Origin: Lactobacillaceae bacterium AF64-9pH9TA
Lineage (GTDB): Bacteria; Bacillota; Bacilli; Lactobacillales; Lactobacillaceae
Assembly: GCA_027681045.1 (NCBI GenBank)
Contig: JAQDCK010000002.1
Span: 62,001-126,000, forward strand
Length of the DNA stretch: 64,000 nucleotides
Direction: 5' to 3'
Part shown: piece by piece, positions 46,542 through 57,200 of the stretch
How the letters are laid out: every line of letters starts with the position of its first letter
Position numbering within the stretch: position 1 is the stretch's first letter
Notes under the pieces: model-generated
Seen by the model: the letters and a program-made list of their open reading frames with translations, nothing else
The model's database searches: none
Told to the model about the DNA's origin: nothing
Program-made: the position numbers and the translations under genes

Positions 46542-46909
46542 TTAATGGATTAGTAATTTTGGCCGCGGCAGCTTTGACCGGCTTGATCATCTGGTGGTTT
46601 TTCGGCAATTTCCAAAAGAGCAGCCAGCAGGCAGGTCTGTCAAATGGCCGCCAGGAAGGGCAAGTGGTCGTCAAAGGTGGCTATGAGCCGGAAGTTCTCT
46701 ACTTAAAGCAGGGTGTGCCGGCGGAAGTGACTTTTAAGATGGAAGACAAGACGTCCTGCCTCAGCCATGTGATCTTTTCTTCTTTGGGCGTTGAAAAGGA
46801 CCTAACTAAGGAAAAGCTGGCCAAGGTCCAAATCCCGACTGACAAGACCGGGGAAATCGACTATGCTTGCGGGATGGACATGTTTCATGGAAAGATCGTG
46901 GTTAAGTAA
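46535..46909 (+). CDS. Membrane-anchored cupredoxin-like protein
   Basis: 124 residues. An N-terminal transmembrane helix ([20 protein letters not shown]) is followed by an extracytoplasmic cupredoxin-like domain (PF13473-type) with [20 protein letters not shown]. Likely copper ligands are [11 protein letters not shown] (C, H) and [12 protein letters not shown] (C, M, M, H). It overlaps copY by 7 bp and ends at the first base of the ATPase gene, so it is part of the copper operon. Because the ATPase lacks its own N-terminal metal-binding domain and there is no copZ nearby, this protein may take that role on the outside of the membrane. Its exact function is not established. Confidence 0.82.
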   Translation: MLINGLVILAAAALTGLIIWWFFGNFQKSSQQAGLSNGRQEGQVVVKGGYEPEVLYLKQGVPAEVTFKMEDKTSCLSHVIFSSLGVEKDLTKEKLAKVQIPTDKTGEIDYACGMDMFHGKIVVK

Positions 46910-48825
46910 TGAAATTGACTAATTGGCGCCGCTTCTGGCTCTCCCTGTTTTTAGCCCTGCCTATGCTGGCCCAGATGTTGCTCATGATCTGGGGAATCAT
47001 GTTGCCGGGGATCAAGACTTATTCGCTGATCGCCACCAGCTTGATTATGCTAGTAGCGGCTGGCCCCTACATTCAAAGCGCCTGGGCAGCTTTAAAACGC
47101 CACCAGGCTAACATGAACAGCTTGATCGCCATTGGCACCAGCGTGACTTATGTCTACAGCCTTTTTGCCTACTTCACGGGCCGGCCGGTCTACTTTGAAA
47201 GCGCGGCTTTTATCTTGATTTTTGTCTTGCTGGGGGATGCCCTGGAAGAAAAGATGCATGACCGGGCAGCCTCTTCATTAAACAAGCTGCTGGAACTGCA
47301 AGCCAGTGAAGCTGAAGTCAAGCGGGGAGATGACTTTGTTAAGCTTCCCCTGGACCAGGTCAAGACCGGAGACATAATCAAGGTGCGGCCGGGCGGCAAG
47401 GTGCCGGTTGACGGCCGACTTGTTTCCGGGCAAAGCAGCGTCAATGAAGCCATGGTGACCGGGGAAAGTATGCCGGTTGCGAAAAAGCCTGGCGACAAGG
47501 TGATTGGGGCAACCATCAACGGCAGCGGCAGCTTTTTGATGGCGGCTGAGCAGGTCGGGGAAGAGACTATGCTGGCTCAGATCGTCCAAGTGGTCAAGCA
47601 GGCCCAGAACTCCCGGGCCCCGATCCAAAAACTGACTGACAAGGTGGCTAACTACTTCGTGCCGGCGGTATTGATCGTCAGCATCCTGGCCTTTGCCCTC
47701 TGGGATGTCTTTAGTCCCGTGGGCCCGGTTCAAGCTATGCTCTACGCAGTTTCCGTTATCGTGATTGCCTGCCCGTGCGCCTTGGGGTTAGCGACCCCGA
47801 CGGCCTTGATGGTGGCTAGCGGCCGCAGCGCCCGGATGGGCGTCTTGATCAAGGACGGGGAAATCCTGGAAGCAGCCGCGAAAATCAAGACTATTGTTTT
47901 TGACAAGACCGGAACGTTAACGGTCGGCCAGCCCCAGCTGGTGGACCAGATGGGGGATAAAGCAAGCCTTAGCCTGGCGGCCAGTCTGGAAGCCAATTCT
48001 GAACACCCCTTGGCCCAGGCCATCGTGACCAGCGCTAAAGAAGGCGGCCAGCCTCTCTTGCCAGTCAGCGATTTTTCAGCTGAAGAAGGCCAAGGGGTAG
48101 AAGGCAAGGTAGCTGGTCACTTAGTCAAGGTGGGCCGGGCTGACTACGTCAGCGCTCCGGACGCTTGGCGCCAGCAGGCAGAAGGCTTGGCGGAAGCCGG
48201 CAAGACGGTGGTTTATGTCCAAAAAGATTCTACCGTCATTGGCCTCTTGGCCCTGCAGGATGCTCCCCGCCCAGAAGCAAAGGTCGTTCTCAGCGAACTT
48301 AAAAATTGCGGAATCAAGACGGTCATGTTAACTGGTGACAACCAGCAGCTGGCGGAAAAAATCGGCCGCCAGCTGTGCATTAACCAGGTCGAAGCGGGAC
48401 TTTTGCCCGGGGAAAAGGCTGACCGCTTGGCCAAATTGCAAGAAGCAGGGCCGGTGGCCTTTGTCGGCGACGGCATCAACGACGCGCCGGCCTTGTCACT
48501 AGCTGATGTCGGCATTGCCATGGGCAGCGGGACCGACGTGGCCAAGGAAGCTGGCGGAATCGTCTTGATGACCAGCAGTTTGACCGGAGTTTTGCGGGCG
48601 CTTGACTTGTCCAAGCAGACCTTCACGCGGATCAAGCTGAACCTTTTCTGGGCCTTGATCTACAATTTGATCGGGATTCCGGTCGCGGCCGGCCTCTTCT
48701 CCTTTATCGGGATCAGGCTCAGCCCGGAACTGGCGGCTTTGGCCATGGCTTTCAGCTCTGTCTCAGTCCTGCTGTCATCATTAATGTTGAACTGGACTAA
48801 GATTGCCGGGGCGGGCAAAAACTGA
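46909..48825 (+). CDS. copB: Copper-translocating P-type ATPase
   Basis: 638 residues, P1B-type. The transmembrane metal motif is CPC (residues 288-290), the dephosphorylation motif TGES (184-187), the phosphorylation site DKTGT (332-336), and the HP motif NSEHPLAQ. The hinge is GDGINDAP. It begins directly at membrane helix 1 ([20 protein letters not shown]), with no CxxC heavy-metal domain and no His-rich tail, unlike CopA. The gene starts at the last base of the cupredoxin stop. Probably exports Cu(I). The copB symbol is chosen by length and domain plan; copA is possible. Confidence 0.88.
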   Translation: MKLTNWRRFWLSLFLALPMLAQMLLMIWGIMLPGIKTYSLIATSLIMLVAAGPYIQSAWAALKRHQANMNSLIAIGTSVTYVYSLFAYFTGRPVYFESAAFILIFVLLGDALEEKMHDRAASSLNKLLELQASEAEVKRGDDFVKLPLDQVKTGDIIKVRPGGKVPVDGRLVSGQSSVNEAMVTGESMPVAKKPGDKVIGATINGSGSFLMAAEQVGEETMLAQIVQVVKQAQNSRAPIQKLTDKVANYFVPAVLIVSILAFALWDVFSPVGPVQAMLYAVSVIVIACPCALGLATPTALMVASGRSARMGVLIKDGEILEAAAKIKTIVFDKTGTLTVGQPQLVDQMGDKASLSLAASLEANSEHPLAQAIVTSAKEGGQPLLPVSDFSAEEGQGVEGKVAGHLVKVGRADYVSAPDAWRQQAEGLAEAGKTVVYVQKDSTVIGLLALQDAPRPEAKVVLSELKNCGIKTVMLTGDNQQLAEKIGRQLCINQVEAGLLPGEKADRLAKLQEAGPVAFVGDGINDAPALSLADVGIAMGSGTDVAKEAGGIVLMTSSLTGVLRALDLSKQTFTRIKLNLFWALIYNLIGIPVAAGLFSFIGIRLSPELAALAMAFSSVSVLLSSLMLNWTKIAGAGKN

Positions 48826-48857
48826 TAGAGCAATTATGAAATAATGGAATAAGGCTT

Positions 48858-48893
48858 TAAATAGAAGTGCCAGCTTGGTGCTTCTATTTTTTT
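48858..48893 (+). terminator. Terminator after copper operon
   Basis: AAATAGAAGTGCC / GGTGCTTCTATTT stem with wobble pairs in the middle and loop AGCTT, then a run of seven T. Confidence 0.8.
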
Positions 48894-48901
48894 GTTTGCT
48901 T

Positions 48902-48931
48902 TTGAAGCGCTTTCTGATGTAATCTTATAAT
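48902..48931 (+). promoter_or_regulatory. crcB promoter with palindromic cre-like core
   Basis: TTGAAG (48902-48907) and a perfect TATAAT (48926-48931) with 18-bp spacing. TTGAAGCGCTTTCT overlaps the -35 and matches 11 of 14 cre positions, including the palindromic core AAGCGCTT. A fluoride riboswitch is not evident in the short leader. Confidence 0.5.
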
Positions 48932-48977
48932 TAGTGCGTTAATTAACGATCTAGGAAGAGGCAAAAAGAGGCAAATA

Positions 48978-49364
48978 ATGGATACAGTAAAAAATTATCT
49001 CAGCGTGGCTTTTTTTTCTTTTTGGGGCGGCCTGGCCCGCTATGGCTTAACGGAAGCACTTTCCTTTTACGGGACGGTGATTGCCAACCTTTTGGGCTGC
49101 TTTCTCCTGGCCTTCCTGACTTACTTTTTCCTGAGAAAGTCTACTAGCCGGGCCTGGCTGACCACGGGCCTGGGGACGGGCTTCGTGGGAGCCTTTACGA
49201 CTTTCTCCAGCTTTAACCTGGATGCCTTCAAGCTGCTGCTTGGCGGGCAAAATTTTGGAGCTTTGCTTTACTTTACCGGCACGATCGCGGCTGGCTTCCT
49301 CTTCGCCTGGGCAGGCAAGCAGGCGGCCAACTTTGCCGCGGACAAACTTTTGGAAAGGGGGTAA
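48978..49364 (+). CDS. crcB1: Fluoride channel Fluc/CrcB, first subunit
   Basis: 128 residues, four transmembrane helices. Family motifs are GGLARYGL, VIANLLGCFLLAFLT and GFVGAFTTFSSFNLD. Fluc channels are antiparallel dimers; here two homologous genes lie side by side, so a heterodimer is likely. GAGGCAAATA precedes the ATG. The second subunit starts 4 bp after the stop. Confidence 0.93.
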   Translation: MDTVKNYLSVAFFSFWGGLARYGLTEALSFYGTVIANLLGCFLLAFLTYFFLRKSTSRAWLTTGLGTGFVGAFTTFSSFNLDAFKLLLGGQNFGALLYFTGTIAAGFLFAWAGKQAANFAADKLLERG

Positions 49365-49368
49365 CAAG

Positions 49369-49728
49369 ATGATTTTCGCGGTTGGATTCGGCGCCAGCCT
49401 GGGGGCCGTGGCCCGCTACGGCTTGACCAGTTATGGCAAGAAGCACTGGATGCAAGGGACGGCCTTTCCTCGGCCAACTCTTTTGATCAATCTGACAGGG
49501 GCCTTTTTCCTGGGCCTGGCCTTTGCCTTGCGGCTGCCGGCTAGCGTCTATGCCTTCTTGGGCACCGGCGTCTTGGGTGGCTACACGACTTTTTCCACTT
49601 TGAATACGGAAATGGTCTCTTTGGCTGAAAACGAGCAAAAGCACGTCCTCAAGCGCTATTTGCTGGCCAGCTATTTGGGTGGGGCGGTCCTTTTAACTTA
49701 CGGATATTATCTTGGAAGCCTGCTATGA
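49369..49728 (+). CDS. crcB2: Fluoride channel Fluc/CrcB, second subunit
   Basis: 119 residues, four helices, with GASLGAVARYGLT, INLTGAFFLGLAF and GGYTTFSTLNTE. Start ATG 49369 follows AAAGGGGG; the longer ORF from 49222 runs inside crcB1. Partner of CrcB1 in a two-gene Fluc channel that lowers cytoplasmic fluoride. Its 3' end overlaps the next gene by 4 bp. Confidence 0.93.
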   Translation: MIFAVGFGASLGAVARYGLTSYGKKHWMQGTAFPRPTLLINLTGAFFLGLAFALRLPASVYAFLGTGVLGGYTTFSTLNTEMVSLAENEQKHVLKRYLLASYLGGAVLLTYGYYLGSLL

Positions 49729-50474
49729 AAAAAAGCCAACTGATTCTGCGCAAGAGCCTGTGCAGCCTGGCAGCCATAATTTCCCTGGTCGCTCTTTTGA
49801 GCAGCCCTGTCACCTTTAAAATGTATGAGGTCAAGGACTATGCGTCTAGTTTGATCGACACTTTTGCCAACCAAAGCGATGGCAGCGCCATGTCAATTGC
49901 GGCCAAAGCCGCGGTAGAATCGGGTCTGAAGCAGGACCTGGTTGACCAATTGCCAGACAAGGTGGAGATTAGCGAGTCCTATCTCAGCCTCTACCGGCTA
50001 GTTTCCCGCTACCGGCAAAACAAGCGCCTGCAGTCCAGCGATTTAAAGCTGCCAGCTAAGAACAAGGTCCAGCTCTTTATGGATGACTTGATCCTCTATT
50101 TGGTCAACAGCGAACTGAAGGCACATGAAGGGGAATTGCAGCAGATTACGCAAATCTACCAGCTCTCCTTGTGGATCATCTGTGTTCTTTACCTGCTGGG
50201 CGTGGCCCTGCTCCTCTTCAACCGTTACTGGTCCTGGCTGCCTTTTGTGCTGGGAGCGGCTATCGCCTTTGGCTTCCAGGTCTTTATTACCCATACCTTG
50301 ACGGAAATGGTTCAAAAGGAAGTTTACTCCAAGATGCTGTTCACCTATTCTTGGGGCAGCTGGGCCGGCTTTTTACTGGCCCTGGCCCTGGCCGGCTACC
50401 TTTTTTATCTGGATGTTTGCCGTTATCGGGCGAAGGGGAAGGCTAATAAGAATAAAGAAGCGAAAAATAATTAA
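49725..50474 (+). CDS. Membrane protein of unknown function
   Basis: 249 residues; I do not recognise a characterised family. An N-terminal helix (residues ~8-30) is followed by ~110 extracytoplasmic residues with predicted helices (SLIDTFANQSDGS, LPDKVEISESYLSLYRLVSRY), then three helices from about residue 145 and a basic tail KGKANKNKEAKNN. It overlaps crcB2 by 4 bp (ATGA), so it is translated with the fluoride channel, but a role in fluoride handling is only an inference. A terminator follows. Confidence 0.75.
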   Translation: MKKSQLILRKSLCSLAAIISLVALLSSPVTFKMYEVKDYASSLIDTFANQSDGSAMSIAAKAAVESGLKQDLVDQLPDKVEISESYLSLYRLVSRYRQNKRLQSSDLKLPAKNKVQLFMDDLILYLVNSELKAHEGELQQITQIYQLSLWIICVLYLLGVALLLFNRYWSWLPFVLGAAIAFGFQVFITHTLTEMVQKEVYSKMLFTYSWGSWAGFLLALALAGYLFYLDVCRYRAKGKANKNKEAKNN

Positions 50475-50487
50475 AAAACTATGTTAA

Positions 50488-50518
50488 GAGTCAAGACGGC
50501 TAGTCTTGGCTTTTTTCA
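50488..50518 (+). terminator. Terminator after the crcB unit
   Basis: Stem AGTCAAGAC / GTCTTGGCT with a G-T pair, loop GGCTA, then TTTTTT. Confidence 0.8.
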
Positions 50519-50564
50519 TGCTGGGGAAAAAAGCTGCATTTTCTTATAGGAAAGCAGTCCTAGC

Positions 50565-50593
50565 TTGCTCTGTTATAACAACTTTTATATAAT
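50565..50593 (+). promoter_or_regulatory. Promoter of the GGDEF/EAL pair
   Basis: TTGCTC (50565-50570) and a perfect TATAAT (50588-50593) with 17-bp spacing. The start codon is 112 nt past the -10; most of the leader is a palindrome and smaller repeats. Confidence 0.7.
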
Positions 50594-50626
50594 ATAAAGA
50601 ATGGGTTAACACCAACCTGCCTCTGC

Positions 50627-50660
50627 AGCTTTAAATATAAATTGATTTATACTTAAAGCT
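50627..50660. repeat. 34-bp near-perfect palindrome in the GGDEF/EAL leader
   Basis: AGCTTTAAATATAAAT (50627-50642) and ATTTATACTTAAAGCT (50645-50660) are inverted repeats with one mismatch in 16, separated by TG. A second exact palindrome GTTTGC-AG-GCAAAC lies at 50669-50682. AT-richness, position ~30 nt downstream of the start point and lack of a T run favour an operator over a terminator. Confidence 0.75.
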
Positions 50661-50704
50661 TTTCGCCAGTTTGCAGGCAAACCGTGTTTATTAGGAGTGG
50701 TTTT

Positions 50705-53700
50705 ATGAAAAAAAGCGCGAAGCAGGCTGAGCTGGCTAAAATCGCGCAGAGCGAAGCGCCAATAGCACTTTATCAATCAAAAAATAAGCAGATTACAGCT
50801 ATAGCCGTGTCTAAGGGCCTGTGTGAGCTCTATGGCCTGCCGGAGGCTGAGCTTAAACAGCTGCTGGATCAGGACCTGTTCGCGGGTCTGCATCCTGACG
50901 ACCAGCCAGGCGTACGAGCCGACCTGATCTCTTTCATGAACCGGGACAGCAGCGGCTACCAGAGCATCTACCGGATTAAGCTGCCCGGCCAGGAAGACTA
51001 TGTTTTGTTGCAGGCCCAGGGGAAGTTCTTAGAAGATACAAACTGCCTCCTGGTCTGGTATACGGAAATTTCGACCAGCCGCCTGCAGGAACTGACCACG
51101 GCTGACCGGCGGACCAAGCACCTGCTTGACGATCTGACCGGCCTGCCTAAAGCAGCCTACTTTTACGAACTGGCCGAGCTTGGCTGCCGGAAGCTTTTCA
51201 AAGCGGGCAAGCAGCCAGTCTTGCTGGCCTTCAACTTGATCGGCTTCAGTCACTTCAACCACCGCTATTCCTATATTGAAGGCAACCGTCTCCTGGTGGC
51301 CTTCGCTGACCTGGTCAAGCGGCATTTTAGCGGAGGTGCCTGCGGCCACTTCACGAAAGACGACTTTTATGCTTATACGTCCCATGACCATTTAGAAGAG
51401 CGGCTGAAAGATATCCTCAAAGAGAGCCGGCAGATCAATGAAGGCCGCAACCTGGCCATCCGTATCGGGGTTTATGACGCCAACAGCCTGGTTTATGAAG
51501 ACATCAAGAAGGTCTGCGAATACGCCATGGTGGCCTGCAATAACAACCGCAAGGACGTTAAGGCCCACATTACTTACTTCACCAGCCAGAACCGGCAGAA
51601 GCTGGAACTGGAAAGCTACATTTTGTCCAATTTCGACCAGGCCTTGAGAGAAGGCTGGATTGAGCCTTTTTACCAGCCAATTGTCCGCATTTTAAACGGA
51701 CAGAGCGGGAACTGGGAGGCCCTGGCCCGCTGGCGCAAACCAGATAGTGGGATGCTGCTGGATGAGCAGTTTATCCCGACTTTGGACCAGGCCGGGATCC
51801 TTTACCGGCTGGACTTGTACATGGCTGACAAGGTGATTGCCGATCTTAAGAAAATGCAGGAGAGGGGCCATCTTGAGCTTGCTGTCTCCCTCAACCTTTT
51901 CAGCTCAGAATTTGACCAGTGCAATATGGCTGAAGAGATTACTAGGAAGGTAAAAGAGAGCGGACTGTCGCCGGAATTCATCGTAATTGAAATCAGCAAC
52001 GACACCCGTAATCTCAATGCCGACAAGATCCGGGAACAGATCGCCTTGTTCAAGCAAAACGGCTTCTCTGTCTGGGTGGACAATTTTGGCGAAGGCTACT
52101 CCTCAATTGGTTTGATCAAGGACAATGCCCCGGTTTCCTGCATTAAGTTTGATGCCAGCTTTATCAAGGACCCTGACCAAAAGCGGTCAAGGATTGTCTT
52201 GAAGAAGATGGTGGAACTGGCGGAAGAATTGGGAATCGACACACTCGTTGAAGGGGTAGAAAATGCCGACCAGCTTCTGGCCCTAAGGGAAATTGGCTGC
52301 GCGGCGGCTCAAGGCTACTACTTTGGCCAGCCCCTGCCTTTTGACCAGGCCTGGAAGAAGTGGGTTGAGGATCCGGAAGCCAACCTGGAGCGCTTCAGCG
52401 AGTCAGACTACTACAACAGCGTGGGGATGATGAGCCTGGAGCGGCCCCACTTTCTCCAGGAAAGTTACAAGAATGATTTGATCTTTGATGATCCAGACCC
52501 CATCTTAGACCGCTACTTTAAGGGGACCCCGCTGGGCTTTTTGGAATACAGAAACGGCAAGCTCTACTACTTAAGGGGCAATGAAGGCTATACCCGCTAC
52601 CTGCTCAGCTGTGGGTCGGTCACCAAAGAAGAGATGGAAGAGCATCCCTTCACCATTGAGCTTAAATCAGTCGGTTCGCAGTTTTTCAAGGACCTCAAGG
52701 GCTGGATTGCTGAAGAATACTGGAAAAATCATAAGACTGAGTGGCATTACACCGTTCACAGCTATCCCAACAACCTTTATGTTGAGGGCTACCAGCGGAT
52801 CCTGTCCTACAACCCGCACACGGATGCCTATGCCTTGATTGACGTTTTGACTTCCTACAATGCCAACCAAGTTTACCAGGACCAGGCACGGGATGACCTG
52901 GGTGTAACAGCCAACTTCAGCTTGAATGCCGACCAATACCGGGACATGCCCCTGCCATTTATCATCGTGGCTCCGATTTATCAGGAAAAGCGAGTGGTCG
53001 ACATGCAGTGCATCTATGTCAACCAGGCTTATGCCGAAATCATAGGTCAGAGCCGGGAGAAGCTGCTGGGCAACAGAATGTCGAATTTTGTCAAGCAGAA
53101 GCTGGACTTCTGGATTAAGGTGATTTTTGGCACTAGTGACGGCGAAATCCGTCAAGGCACCTTCCATTCAAAGACAGGCCACTGGTATGAATACATTACG
53201 GCCAAGTCTTCAGTGCCGGAGACCCGGTCTTTAGTCATGATCAACATTGACGAGCAAAAGAGAAGCCAACATGAGATCAAGCAGAAACAGAATACGACCA
53301 ATGAAATCGTCCAGCTGTCAGAAATCCTGAACGTTGAAAATGACAAACTGGAAACAGCGATCAGCAAGGGCCTGGCTAAGCTCGGCACAGACCTTGCCGC
53401 TGACCGGGTCGTCGTGATGGAAGGCGAGGGGCAGTATGCTAAAAATACTTACAGCTGGACCCGGCCTGGCTTAGCATCGGCGCAAAAGAAGCAGCAAAAG
53501 ATCGACGTAGTCACGCTAAAAGTCAAGCTGCAGGAGCAGCTGAACCATGACAGCCTCTTTTTGATTGACCAGGCTGAAATTGTCAAACGCTTTCCGGAAA
53601 TTATCGCTACTTATGACTCTGACTACCAACTGGAAAATGTCCTTTTGGCGCCATTTTATGAAAGTGGCCGGGTCCGCGGGGTAGTTGTAGTTGAAAACCT

Positions 53701-54250
53701 TGATACCGGCTTAAATATGGACTTTAACAATTTGATTGAACTGACAGCTGACTTCGTTGGTGCTAAAGTAATGGGCCGGAAATTGAAGCAGCAAAGAGAT
53801 ACTGACGTCTTGACCAAGCTGAATGACCGACACCCTTACCTGGCCAAGCTGAACTACTATAAGAAATCTCAGGCTTCAAGAACAGTTGGCGTAGCCTTTA
53901 TGGACTTGAACGGCCTTAAAGAGGCTAATGATGAGTTGGGCCATGATGCAGGAGACGAACTTTTGATTTCGGCAGGCCAGATCATCAGCCAGGCTTTTGG
54001 CCACGACCATGTCTACCGGGTTGGCGGGGATGAATTCGTAGTTTTGGATGACCAGAGCAGCCGGATAGAATTTGAGGCTCACTGCGCGGCTCTTGAAAAG
54101 AGCCTGACCGTGCTTGGTACTCCGTCGATCTCAATTGGGGCTGAATGGTGCCCGGACTCCCACTATCTGGAAGATGCGGTCGAGAGAGCCGACTGGAAGA
54201 TGCGGCGGCAGAAAAAAGACTTCTACAAGTCCCATAAACGCTATCGCTGA
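50705..54250 (+). CDS. Multidomain GGDEF/EAL c-di-GMP protein A
   Basis: 1181 residues, no membrane segments. Order: PAS-like (1-110), degenerate GGDEF (TKDDF at 217-221 in place of GGDEF), EAL domain (EALARW, EAL at 338-340), a PAS/GAF-rich middle (PAS with VAPIYQEKRVVDMQCIYVNQ, GAF with AISKGLAKLGTDLAADR), and an intact C-terminal GGDEF (residues 1107-1111) preceded by DTDVLTKLNDRH. The EAL has IEISND where active enzymes have ExTE, and DNFG for DDFG (D459-N460), so phosphodiesterase activity is doubtful; it keeps VEGVE. No RxxD product-inhibition site is seen. Start ATG 50705 follows AGGAGTGG. Predicted to make c-di-GMP under control of small-molecule sensing. Confidence 0.88.
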   Translation: MKKSAKQAELAKIAQSEAPIALYQSKNKQITAIAVSKGLCELYGLPEAELKQLLDQDLFAGLHPDDQPGVRADLISFMNRDSSGYQSIYRIKLPGQEDYVLLQAQGKFLEDTNCLLVWYTEISTSRLQELTTADRRTKHLLDDLTGLPKAAYFYELAELGCRKLFKAGKQPVLLAFNLIGFSHFNHRYSYIEGNRLLVAFADLVKRHFSGGACGHFTKDDFYAYTSHDHLEERLKDILKESRQINEGRNLAIRIGVYDANSLVYEDIKKVCEYAMVACNNNRKDVKAHITYFTSQNRQKLELESYILSNFDQALREGWIEPFYQPIVRILNGQSGNWEALARWRKPDSGMLLDEQFIPTLDQAGILYRLDLYMADKVIADLKKMQERGHLELAVSLNLFSSEFDQCNMAEEITRKVKESGLSPEFIVIEISNDTRNLNADKIREQIALFKQNGFSVWVDNFGEGYSSIGLIKDNAPVSCIKFDASFIKDPDQKRSRIVLKKMVELAEELGIDTLVEGVENADQLLALREIGCAAAQGYYFGQPLPFDQAWKKWVEDPEANLERFSESDYYNSVGMMSLERPHFLQESYKNDLIFDDPDPILDRYFKGTPLGFLEYRNGKLYYLRGNEGYTRYLLSCGSVTKEEMEEHPFTIELKSVGSQFFKDLKGWIAEEYWKNHKTEWHYTVHSYPNNLYVEGYQRILSYNPHTDAYALIDVLTSYNANQVYQDQARDDLGVTANFSLNADQYRDMPLPFIIVAPIYQEKRVVDMQCIYVNQAYAEIIGQSREKLLGNRMSNFVKQKLDFWIKVIFGTSDGEIRQGTFHSKTGHWYEYITAKSSVPETRSLVMINIDEQKRSQHEIKQKQNTTNEIVQLSEILNVENDKLETAISKGLAKLGTDLAADRVVVMEGEGQYAKNTYSWTRPGLASAQKKQQKIDVVTLKVKLQEQLNHDSLFLIDQAEIVKRFPEIIATYDSDYQLENVLLAPFYESGRVRGVVVVENLDTGLNMDFNNLIELTADFVGAKVMGRKLKQQRDTDVLTKLNDRHPYLAKLNYYKKSQASRTVGVAFMDLNGLKEANDELGHDAGDELLISAGQIISQAFGHDHVYRVGGDEFVVLDDQSSRIEFEAHCAALEKSLTVLGTPSISIGAEWCPDSHYLEDAVERADWKMRRQKKDFYKSHKRYR

Positions 54251-54282
54251 TGTTGCTTAGGAGCAAAGGGGGAAGAGGTTTA

Positions 54283-57200
54283 ATGATGAAGAAAAATAAC
54301 CGCGCTATGGTTTATTCGCTGATCATGGCCTTAATTATGCTTGCTTTAGGCATTGTCAGCTTCTGGGGCCGGAACCAGGGCATCTTTGGCGGGATTTACG
54401 CGACTGCTCCTTTGACCAGCGCGAAAACAAACTGGACTGACAAGAAGGGCAAGGCAGTTAATTTAACAGAGCTGAAGCCGGATAAACAGGGGACGCTGAC
54501 GATCTACTACCGCCTGCCTAAAAAATTGGACAAGCAGGACAAGCTCATCTTTTTCTCCAGATATATCAAGCAGATTGACGCTTATATCGGGAAAAAGAAA
54601 ATCTACCACAGCCATCCGGAAATAGCGGCTGACTGGCTGAGCCTGACTGAACACTATGAGAGTTTTACCAACAGCATTGAGCTGCCGGCAGAAGCGGCCG
54701 GCAAAACGGTCCGCTTAACCTTGAAGGGCTTTTACCAGCCGGCTGGCAAGCTTACCGCCTGCAGCCTGGGCAATGACGGGGCCTTTCTGGCCAACTATGT
54801 CAGAAAGAATGCTCTCCAGGTAGGGCTGGGCATCATTTCTGTCGTCCTGGGCCTGACCCTGCTGCTTTTTTCCATCTTCGCGCCTTTGACCAGCGCGTTC
54901 AAGCATAGTCTGGGTTACTACTCGGTGGCCTCGGTTTTCTTTGCCATTTTGCAGATGCAGGAAAAGATGCAGCTGACGGTGCTTTTTGGCCACTACCATG
55001 TCTGGCGCCTGTTTACCTACCCGGTCATGATGCTCTTGCCATTTTTACTGATTATGGCCATTAACGCGCAGCTGGAACATCCCAAGCTGGCTTACACTAA
55101 CGCAGCTTTCGCCTTAAGCATGCTGGATTTGGCCTATGTCCTCTGGCGCTATTGGGGGAAGGGTAAAGACCTTGTCAGCGACAGGCGCTTTTTGATCAAT
55201 GTGGTTATTGCCGCTTTTGTCGGCGGGATCGCCATGATTTTTGCCGATCTCTACCAGACCCGCAAGGCAGAAAATGAAGAAAAGGCGGAAGAAGTGAGTG
55301 AATCCGAGCAGGCCGCTTACAAGAACAGACTGCTGATCCATTGGTCTTATTTGGTGACTTATGTCATCATCCTTATCTGTATTGGCATCGACGGTTACCG
55401 CTATCTGGTGCTGAAACAGGGGATTGATGATTTCTCGATCCTCTTCTATGGCTTCTTCTTCACCCAGATTTTCATGTTTAGACAATACTTCTTGTCCGAA
55501 TTGAGCAATATGGAGCAAAAGGGCCAGGACGACACATATGTGAAGATGGTCAACTACGACCGTTTGACCGGCCTTTATACCCAATACTATCTGACTCAGA
55601 AGATCAGCAAGGAGCGGGAAGAAGACCCATCAATCATGCCGGCTATCGTCTATATCAACTTGGCCAAGTTCAAGCTTTACAACGTGATCAATGGCCACGA
55701 AAAAGGTGATGAATGCCTGAAGCAGGTTGCCGAAATCCTGCGGGATATTTTTGGTCCGGACAACCTGGCCCGGTTCGGGAATGACCACTTTGTCGTTTTT
55801 GACCAGGATGATGACGGGGTCATGGACCGGATTGAAGAAGCTAACCGGCAAGTAGGGCAGATTGACTTGTCCTTCAAGCTCTACTTAAAGGCCGGGATCT
55901 ACTATTCAGATGGCAGCAAGAGCATCGAAAATGAATGTGACTATGCCAAGACGGCTTGCGACGAGGTTAAGGACGGGGCAGAAAAATGCTACCGGGTCTA
56001 CACCGATGAATTTAGTGAACAATCAGCCTACACCAAGTTTGTGGTTGACCACATTGATGAAGCGATCGCTAATGGTGACATCCAGGTCTACTACCAGCCG
56101 CAAGTGCACTTGATGAACGGCAAGTTGTCCGGCCTGGAAGCCCTGGCCCGCTGGAACGACCAGACCAGGGGCTTTATGTCACCTGGCCGTTTCGTGCCGG
56201 TTCTGGAAGACAGTAATTTAACTTACAAGCTGGACTTGTACGTCTTAGAAGAAGCAGCTAAATTGATCCGCCGGCAGCTGGACAGCGGCGGCAAGATCGT
56301 GCCGATATCCTTCAACCTTTCCCGGACTGACTTCGTGACCAGCGACCCCAACCAGGTTCTCCTGGATTTGGTTAAAAAATATGATATTCCCCGGGAAATG
56401 CTGCGGGTGGAAATCACCGAAACCATCCTGACTGGGGACCCGGTCAAGATCAAGAAGGCTATCGACCGCTTCCATGCTGACGGTTTCCGGGTCTTGATGG
56501 ATGACTTTGGCAGCGGGGCCTCATCTTTGAACACTTTGAAAGAATACGGCTTTGATGAAATCAAGCTGGACATGATCTTCATGCGGAACTTTGATGACCG
56601 GAGCAAAAAAGTTATCAAACCGCTGATCTCCATGGCCAAGAGCCTGGGCGTCCATACCCTTTGTGAAGGGGTGGAAAGCAAGGAACAGATTGCCTTCTTG
56701 AAGGACGTGGGCTGTGAAGTAATCCAGGGTTATTACTACAGTAAGCCGAATACCTTCCAAGAAGTGGTTGACCGCCTGGAAGAACTAGGTGTTGAGTGGG
56801 AAGGGCTGGATGAAAACTCCTACTTTGAAATTGCCGGCCTGGTTGACGTCAATGTCGACCAGCCCCTGGCCATTATTGACTATGACCGGGAAAAGGAAGG
56901 CTTTGAAGCCTTTTATCTCAATAGTGCCTTCCGTTCTTTTGCCGCCCAGATAGGGGCGGTTTTGGATGGTGATAAGCAGCTTTCCTGGTATGACCAGGCC
57001 AGCCAGGCCAAGATGCTCAACTTTGCCAGATCGGCTGCCCGGTCAACCCATGAGAAGCTGACCAGCTTGAATGTTTCTGGCCGGGAATACCAGCTGAGCT
57101 TCAAGATGGTGGTCAACTCCCATGACCATACCCTCTTTAAGGTCCTGCTTTTATCCAGCCAGGCTGAAGAGAAAATGACCAGCTCCAGCGGCTATGAAGA

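Noticed and set aside
48893-48977. Fluoride riboswitch before crcB1
   Set aside because: The leader after the -10 is under 50 nt and lacks the conserved crcB-motif pseudoknot sequences.
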